Assembly (NCBI GenBank): GCA_963703565.1
Contig: CAVPEW010000018.1
Coordinates: 1-64,000 of the forward strand
Source of the DNA: CAVPEW01 sp963703565
GTDB taxonomy: Bacteria > Actinomycetota > Acidimicrobiia > Acidimicrobiales > VFJN01
Length of the DNA stretch: 64,000 nt
Reading direction: 5' to 3'
The notes beneath the pieces were generated by a model that did no database searches, was not told where the DNA came from, and worked only from the letters and a program-made list of their open reading frames with translations. Positions 59,484-64,000 of this stretch are shown here, in pieces. A program made the position numbers and the translations under genes. The first letter of the stretch is position 1, and every line of letters begins with the position of its first letter.

Positions 59484-62417
59484 TTGGCAGCCAAGATCCG
59501 GGTGCACGAGCTCGCCAAGGAGCTCGGGTTGAGCAACAAGGAGACGCTGGATCTCAGCATCGCGCTGGGCATCGGCGTCAAGACCCATTCCTCCAGCATC
59601 GAGGATGCCCAGGCCGACCGCGTCCGGCGCAAGGCCGAGCGCGAGGGCCTGGTACGTGAGAGCCAGCCGGAAGAGCCCCCGTCCGGCGAGGACCGGCCCG
59701 GTGCCGGTCGCTCCGACACCTCGGCAGGCGCCTCCGGGCCCGTCGTCGTGCCCACCTCGGCGCCGCCCGCCCCGCCCCGTCCCGCAGTGCAGGCGCCGCC
59801 GCGCGCGGCTCCGACCGCCCCGCCGCAGGCTCCGTCCCACGAGGTGCCCGCTCCAGCGAGCTCGACTCCCGGCGAGTCGCCGGCCCAGCGCCCGGCGGCA
59901 GCGGCACCGCAGGCCCCGGCCGCGGCGCGTCCGGCTGCCCCGGCAGCGTCGGGTCGCCTGGTGACCTCGAGTGGGACGCAGCGCCCCCTCGCTCCGCGGC
60001 GCGACGACGTTCCGCTGCGCCCCGGCGCAGGGGTGCCGCCACCCCCGCCGGGTCCGCGCCCGTCCCTGCCGCCCGTCTCCGCTCGCCAGGCAGCTGGCCA
60101 CCCGACGCCCCCGACCGGAGCGGCTGGTGACGTTGCTCCTCCGGCTCCGGCTCCGGCCCGACCCACGCCCACGGGCGCGACCGGAGCGGCTGGTGACGCG
60201 GCTCCGGCTCCGGCCCGACCGACGCCCCCTGCTCCGCCGTCGGGCGGAGCTCGGCCCACTTCGCCGTCGGGCAAGCCGATCCCGCCGCCGCCCGGCATGG
60301 GCGGCCGGGGAGTTCCACCCCGCAGCTCGTCGGGCAGGCCCATCCCGCCCCCACCCGGCCTGGGCGGGCGGCGCAGCTCTCCGCCCTCTCCCGGCGGAGG
60401 TCGACCCAGCGGGGGAGGTGGGTTCCGCGGAGGTCCCGGCGGCGGTGGTCCCGGCGGCGGTGGTCCCGGCGGCGGTGGTCCCGGCGGCGGCCCGGGCGGT
60501 CGTCCCGGTGGTCGCGGCGGCCCCCAGCAGCGCCCACCCCGCCGCAAGGGTGGTCGTCGTCGTCGCTCCCGCGAGGAGCTGCAACCGATGGACCTGCCGA
60601 CCTACACGCCCAAGGAGGCGCCGGTCCCCGAGGGAACCGTCGTGGTCGAGCGGGCGTCGACGCCCCAGGACCTCGGGTCCAAGGTCAACCGCACCGCCGC
60701 CGACGTCGTGCGGTTCCTGATGCAGATGGGCGAGATGGTCACGGCTACGCAGTCGCTCGCCGACGACCAGATCGAGCTGTTCGCCGCAGAGATCGGTGCC
60801 ACCGTGCACCTCGTGGATCCCGGCGAGGAGCAGGAGGTCGAGCTGCAGCGTCAGCTCGGGGTCGAGGACCTCTTCGACGAGGGCGACTCCGATGCCGTCG
60901 AGCGGCCGCCGGTGATCACGATCATGGGCCACGTCGACCATGGCAAGACCAAGCTGCTCGACCACATCCGCTCGGCCAACGTCGTCGCCGGCGAAGCCGG
61001 TGGGATCACGCAGCACATCGGCGCCTACCAGGTCGACAAGAACGGCCGGAAGATCACCTTCATCGATACGCCCGGTCACGAGGCCTTCACCGCCATGCGG
61101 GCAAGAGGTGCCCAGTCGACCGACATCGTCGTGCTGGTCGTGGCCGCCGACGACGGCGTGATGCCACAGACGGTCGAGGCTCTCGACCACGCTCGGGCCG
61201 CCGAGGTCCCCATCGTCGTGGCCATCAACAAGATCGACCGGGAGAACGCGAACCCCGACCGCGTCCGCCAGCAGCTCTCCGAGCGGGGGCTGATCCCCCA
61301 GGACTGGGGTGGCGACACCGAGATGGCCCAGGTTTCGGCTCTCACCGGTGAGGGCGTCGACGACCTGCTCGAGACGATCCTGCTGGTCGCGGACCTCGAG
61401 GAGCTTCGGGCAAACCCGGACGGGCGTGCCGCTGGCGTGGTGCTCGAGGCTCACCTCGATGTGGGACGCGGGCCGGTGGCGACCGTGCTGGTCCAACGGG
61501 GAACCCTTTCGGTGGGTGACCCGCTGGTCGCCGGCGCGGCCTGGGGCCGGGTGCGGGCTCTGGTCGACCACACGGGCGAGACGCTGTCCGAAGCCACTCC
61601 GTCCACCCCCGTGCTGGTGCTGGGCCTGTCCGACGTCCCCGACGCGGGCGACCAGTTCGTAGTCGCCCAGGACGACCGGACGGCTCGCACGATCGCCGAC
61701 AAGCGGGAGCACTTCCACCGTTTGGCCCATTTGGGCCGTGAGGCCTCGGTGACCAGCGGGGGGGCCAAGCTCGAGGACATCTTCGAGCAGATCCAGCGCG
61801 GCGAGACCGCCACGTTGAACCTGGTGGTCAAGGCGGATGTGACCGGTTCGCTCGAAGCGGTGACCGAGAGCCTGCGCAAGCTCGAGCGCGACGAGGTCAA
61901 GCTCGGCTTCGTGAGCCGGGGCGTTGGCGCGATCACCGAGGGCGACATCAACCTTGCGGCGACCTCCAACGCCACCATCATCGGCTTCAACGTCCGGCCG
62001 GACCGCAAGGCTCGCGACCTGGCCGTCGAGTCCGGCGTGGAGATCCGTACCTACGAGATCATCTACAAGCTCCTCGAGGACATCGAGGCGGCGATGGTCG
62101 GCATGTTGGCCCCCGAGTTCGAGGAGGTGGTGACCGGCGAGGCCGAGGTCCGGGAGATCTTCTCGGTTCCCCGGGTGGGCAAGATCGCCGGTTGCTACGT
62201 CCGCGAGGGTGTGATCGCCCGGGGCTCGAAGGTCCGGTTCCTGCGCGAGGGGACCGTCATCTGGAAGGGCTCCGTCTCGTCTCTGCGGCGCTTCCGCGAG
62301 GATGCCACCGAGGTGCGGGCAGGATTCGAGTGCGGCATCGGCCTGTCCGACTTTCAGGACCTCAAGCAGGGTGACGTGATCGAGACCTTCGACGAGCGCG
62401 AGATACCGCGCACCTGA
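59484..62417 (+). CDS. infB: Translation initiation factor IF-2
   Basis: GTPase that places initiator tRNA, 977 residues. The N-terminal IF2N domain (AAKIRVHELAKELGLSNKET) is followed by about 350 residues of Ala/Pro/Gly-rich disordered linker. Then come a second IF2N-like part (VVRFLMQMGEMVTATQSLAD) and the GTPase domain: G1 GHVDHGKTKLLDHIR, G2 GGITQHIGAY, G3 DTPGHEAFTAMRARG, G4 NKID, then domains II-IV. The start is TTG 59484, giving (M)AAKIRVHELAKELG; GTG 59502 is less family-like. The second glycine-rich tract is built from a 15-bp repeat. Confidence 0.95.
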   Translation: MAAKIRVHELAKELGLSNKETLDLSIALGIGVKTHSSSIEDAQADRVRRKAEREGLVRESQPEEPPSGEDRPGAGRSDTSAGASGPVVVPTSAPPAPPRPAVQAPPRAAPTAPPQAPSHEVPAPASSTPGESPAQRPAAAAPQAPAAARPAAPAASGRLVTSSGTQRPLAPRRDDVPLRPGAGVPPPPPGPRPSLPPVSARQAAGHPTPPTGAAGDVAPPAPAPARPTPTGATGAAGDAAPAPARPTPPAPPSGGARPTSPSGKPIPPPPGMGGRGVPPRSSSGRPIPPPPGLGGRRSSPPSPGGGRPSGGGGFRGGPGGGGPGGGGPGGGGPGGGPGGRPGGRGGPQQRPPRRKGGRRRRSREELQPMDLPTYTPKEAPVPEGTVVVERASTPQDLGSKVNRTAADVVRFLMQMGEMVTATQSLADDQIELFAAEIGATVHLVDPGEEQEVELQRQLGVEDLFDEGDSDAVERPPVITIMGHVDHGKTKLLDHIRSANVVAGEAGGITQHIGAYQVDKNGRKITFIDTPGHEAFTAMRARGAQSTDIVVLVVAADDGVMPQTVEALDHARAAEVPIVVAINKIDRENANPDRVRQQLSERGLIPQDWGGDTEMAQVSALTGEGVDDLLETILLVADLEELRANPDGRAAGVVLEAHLDVGRGPVATVLVQRGTLSVGDPLVAGAAWGRVRALVDHTGETLSEATPSTPVLVLGLSDVPDAGDQFVVAQDDRTARTIADKREHFHRLAHLGREASVTSGGAKLEDIFEQIQRGETATLNLVVKADVTGSLEAVTESLRKLERDEVKLGFVSRGVGAITEGDINLAATSNATIIGFNVRPDRKARDLAVESGVEIRTYEIIYKLLEDIEAAMVGMLAPEFEEVVTGEAEVREIFSVPRVGKIAGCYVREGVIARGSKVRFLREGTVIWKGSVSSLRRFREDATEVRAGFECGIGLSDFQDLKQGDVIETFDEREIPRT
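60432..60491 (+). repeat. 15-bp tandem repeat in the IF-2 linker
   Basis: The unit GGTCCCGGCGGCGGT occurs three times perfectly and once with a final C. It encodes GPGGG units within the disordered linker of IF-2. In-frame copy-number change would only alter linker length. Confidence 0.9.
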
Positions 62418-62524
62418 GCGCTTCGCAGGCGGGCGCTTCGCCGTCGGCGGACCAGGAGGTCACTCCATGAGCGAGGCCGCCCGATGAGCTCCGCCCCGGG
62501 CCGCGGCGCAGGGGCTTCTCCCGC

Positions 62525-62878
62525 ATGGCGCGGGTCAACCAGTTGATGCACGAGATCGTCGCCGACGAGCTCGAGCGAATCGACGACGAGCGGCTGGAGC
62601 TGGTGACCGTCATGGCCGTGGAGACCGAGCCCGACCTGCGCCGCGCCGTGGTCTACGTCGAGGGCGGCACCGCTGGAACGGAGGGAACCGCCGGTACGGC
62701 CGCCACCGACGCGGCCGTGCTCGCTGCGCTGGGCGAGGTCAGGGTCCGCCTCCAACGGGCGATCGCGAGCCAGGCCCGCACCAAGCGCACGCCCGAGCTG
62801 CGGTTCACCTTCGACCCGGTGGTCCGCGGTGCCGGGCGGGTGGAGGACATCCTGCGGACCCTGCGGCGAGAGGGGTGA
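62525..62878 (+). CDS. rbfA: Ribosome-binding factor A (possible frameshift at its 5' end)
   Basis: 30S maturation factor, 117 residues from ATG 62525. MARVNQLMHEIVADELERID, LELVTVMAVETEPDLRRAVV and LQRAIASQARTKRTPELRFT are typical. The C-terminal DPVVRGAGRVEDIL is conserved. A run of Gly/Thr/Ala repeats (GTAGTEGTAGTAATD) is inserted after VYVEGG. The ATG has no ribosome-binding site. Upstream, AGGAGG precedes ATG 62467, which reads only MSEAAR before a stop. Dropping one base near 62,482-62,485 would fuse it as MSEAARELRPGPRRRGFSRM, a plausible RbfA N-terminus. Confidence 0.88.
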   Translation: MARVNQLMHEIVADELERIDDERLELVTVMAVETEPDLRRAVVYVEGGTAGTEGTAGTAATDAAVLAALGEVRVRLQRAIASQARTKRTPELRFTFDPVVRGAGRVEDILRTLRREG

Positions 62879-63777
62879 GTCGGGCCCGGGCGCCCGGGCC
62901 CGACGGTGTGGCCGTGGTCGACAAGCCGGCGGGACCGACCAGCCACGACGTGGTGGCCCAGGCTCGACGGGTCCTGGGCACCCGCAAGGTGGGTCACGCC
63001 GGCACGCTGGATCCCGATGCCAGCGGCGTGCTGGTGCTGGGCGTGGGGCGGGCCACCCGACTGGTGCGCTTCTTGGTCGGCCTGCCCAAGCGGTACCGGG
63101 CGACGGTGGTGCTGGGCACGGCCACGTCCACCCTCGACGCATCCGGCGAGGTGACCGGAAGCTGGGACATGGCCGGGATCGGTCTCGACGACATCCGTCG
63201 AGCGACCCGGGCGCTGACCGGCCCCATCGAGCAGATACCGCCGATGGTGTCCGCGATCCGGGTCGGGGGGCGCCGACTCCACGAGCTCGCTCGTGAAGGC
63301 GTCGAGGTGGAGCGCCCCCCCCGCAGCGTGGAGGTCTACAGCTTCGAGGTCGGCCCGGCCGTGGGGCCCGGCCGGTTCCCGATCGAGGTGGCGTGCTCGT
63401 CCGGCACCTACGTCCGCTCGCTGGCTGCCGACCTGGGTCGGGCGTTGGGCGGCGGTGCCCACCTCGACGAGCTGCGCCGCCTCGAGGTAGGACCGTTCGG
63501 GCTCGAAGGGGCCGTTTCGCTCGACGAGCTGGCACCCGGTGCGCTTCTACCTCTGGCCGCCGCGGTCGGCCACCTGGCCGCGGTGGTCGTCGAGGGCGAA
63601 CTGGCCACCGACGTCTCCCACGGCAAGGTGCTGCCGCTCGAGCGGCTGGGCGTGGCCGCACCTGGGCCCTGGGCCGTCCTGGGTGGTGACGGCGAGCTGC
63701 TGGCGGTCTACGACGGGTACGCAGGGGGCACCGTCAAGCCGACCATGGTGGTCGCGAAGGCCGACGACGGGTCATGA
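62875..63777 (+). CDS. truB: tRNA pseudouridine(55) synthase TruB
   Basis: Makes pseudouridine 55 in the T-loop of tRNAs, 300 residues. VAVVDKPAGPTSHDVVAQAR, the catalytic GHAGTLDPDASGVLVLGVGR (Asp in TLDPDA), YRATVVLGTATSTLDASGEV, QIPPMVSAIRVGGRRLHELA and CSSGTYVRSLAADLGRALG are all present. The C-terminus carries a PUA-like domain (LATDVSHGKVLPL, GPWAVLGGDGELLAVYDGY). GTG start in GTGA overlap with rbfA. Confidence 0.95.
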   Translation: MSRARAPGPDGVAVVDKPAGPTSHDVVAQARRVLGTRKVGHAGTLDPDASGVLVLGVGRATRLVRFLVGLPKRYRATVVLGTATSTLDASGEVTGSWDMAGIGLDDIRRATRALTGPIEQIPPMVSAIRVGGRRLHELAREGVEVERPPRSVEVYSFEVGPAVGPGRFPIEVACSSGTYVRSLAADLGRALGGGAHLDELRRLEVGPFGLEGAVSLDELAPGALLPLAAAVGHLAAVVVEGELATDVSHGKVLPLERLGVAAPGPWAVLGGDGELLAVYDGYAGGTVKPTMVVAKADDGS

Positions 63778-63844
63778 TCGCGTCCACGATCGCTCGCTCC
63801 GGGGTCTCCCGGCGGGCCCTGACGACGCCGCGGAGGCCACCACG

Positions 63845-64000
63845 ATGACCGAGGACCAAGGGCCGCGGGTGCCGGTGGGAGAGGCTCTGGCCGGCCTGTC
63901 CCTCGAACCCTTGCCGGAAGGGTGGACTCCGCTCGGGGTGTTCGCTCTGGTGGCGTGCACCGACGAGGAGGGGGAGCGGAGCTGGTCGGTTCGTGTCGAG
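63845..64000 (+). CDS. Hypothetical protein, 3' partial at the window edge
   Basis: An open frame of 52 codons from ATG 63845 to the window end: an acidic start (MTEDQGPRVPVGEALAGLSL), then WTPLGVFALVACTDEEGER. Codon use matches the neighbours. In actinobacteria a small uncharacterised gene often lies between truB and ribF; this could be it. It cannot be classified from the visible part. Confidence 0.45.
   Translation, partial: MTEDQGPRVPVGEALAGLSLEPLPEGWTPLGVFALVACTDEEGERSWSVRVE

Noticed and set aside
58653..61730. A minus-strand open frame of 1025 codons opposite nusA-infB
   Set aside because: It is a shadow of the GC-rich infB gene, with no domain signature. The plus-strand IF-2, YlxR and NusA motifs are unmistakable.
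63774..63848. 24-codon frame starting in ATGA overlap with truB
   Set aside because: It is short, basic and without any recognisable feature, and the following ATG 63845 frame has better coding character.

Overview
The window looks like one contiguous chromosomal stretch from a very high-GC actinobacterium. The gene order (rpmB-fakA-recG-rsmD-coaD-yceD-rpmF-plsX-acpP-rnc-mutM-smc-ftsY-ffh-rpsP-khpA-rimM-trmD-rplS-yraN-comM-dprA-xerC-whiG-rpsB-tsf-pyrH-frr-cdsA-dxr-rseP-ispG-proS-rimP-nusA-ylxR-infB-rbfA-truB) is the actinobacterial housekeeping supercluster. Details such as an archaeal/eukaryotic-type ProRS, an MhuD-like heme enzyme and a GTP-dependent PEP carboxykinase fit the Actinomycetota. 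I infer class Acidimicrobiia with moderate confidence, because no rRNA gene is present to settle it. No rRNA, tRNA, prophage, insertion sequence or CRISPR array was recognised.

Layout. Positions 1-19,200 hold metabolic and accessory genes: a 2-oxoglutarate dehydrogenase E1 (5' truncated), a NYN-S1 nuclease-like protein with a lysine-rich repeat tail, exonuclease III, a UvrD2-like helicase, peptide deformylase, a CoA-transferase/racemase, a small heme-related group (MhuD-like enzyme plus two histidine-bearing four-helix membrane proteins), Hsp20 with a HAIR-like operator, PEP carboxykinase and a phytoene-desaturase-like flavoprotein. Positions 19,300-32,500 carry ribosomal, fatty-acid, DNA-repair and chromosome-segregation genes ending in smc. 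Positions 32,500-34,100 hold a decayed glycosyltransferase and an orphan MoxR ATPase. Positions 34,165-45,030 carry the SRP pathway (ftsY, ffh), ribosome maturation, competence (comM, dprA) and recombination/sigma genes. From 45,127 to the end come a peptidase-like/lipase-like fusion and then the rpsB-truB translation and isoprenoid block.

Two window-wide patterns stand out. First, nine genes, many of them essential (rnc, smc, whiG-like sigma, frr, nusA, probably rbfA, and also xerC, yceD and a lipoprotein), are each broken by a small indel, and most of these indels lie in or beside a GAGCTC/AGCT sequence. This looks like systematic sequence error, possibly caused by a modified motif, rather than gene death. 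Second, about fourteen genes have a TANNNT -10-like hexamer only 6-11 bases before the start codon, which predicts many leaderless mRNAs. Both patterns can be tested directly with reads and RNA 5'-end data.
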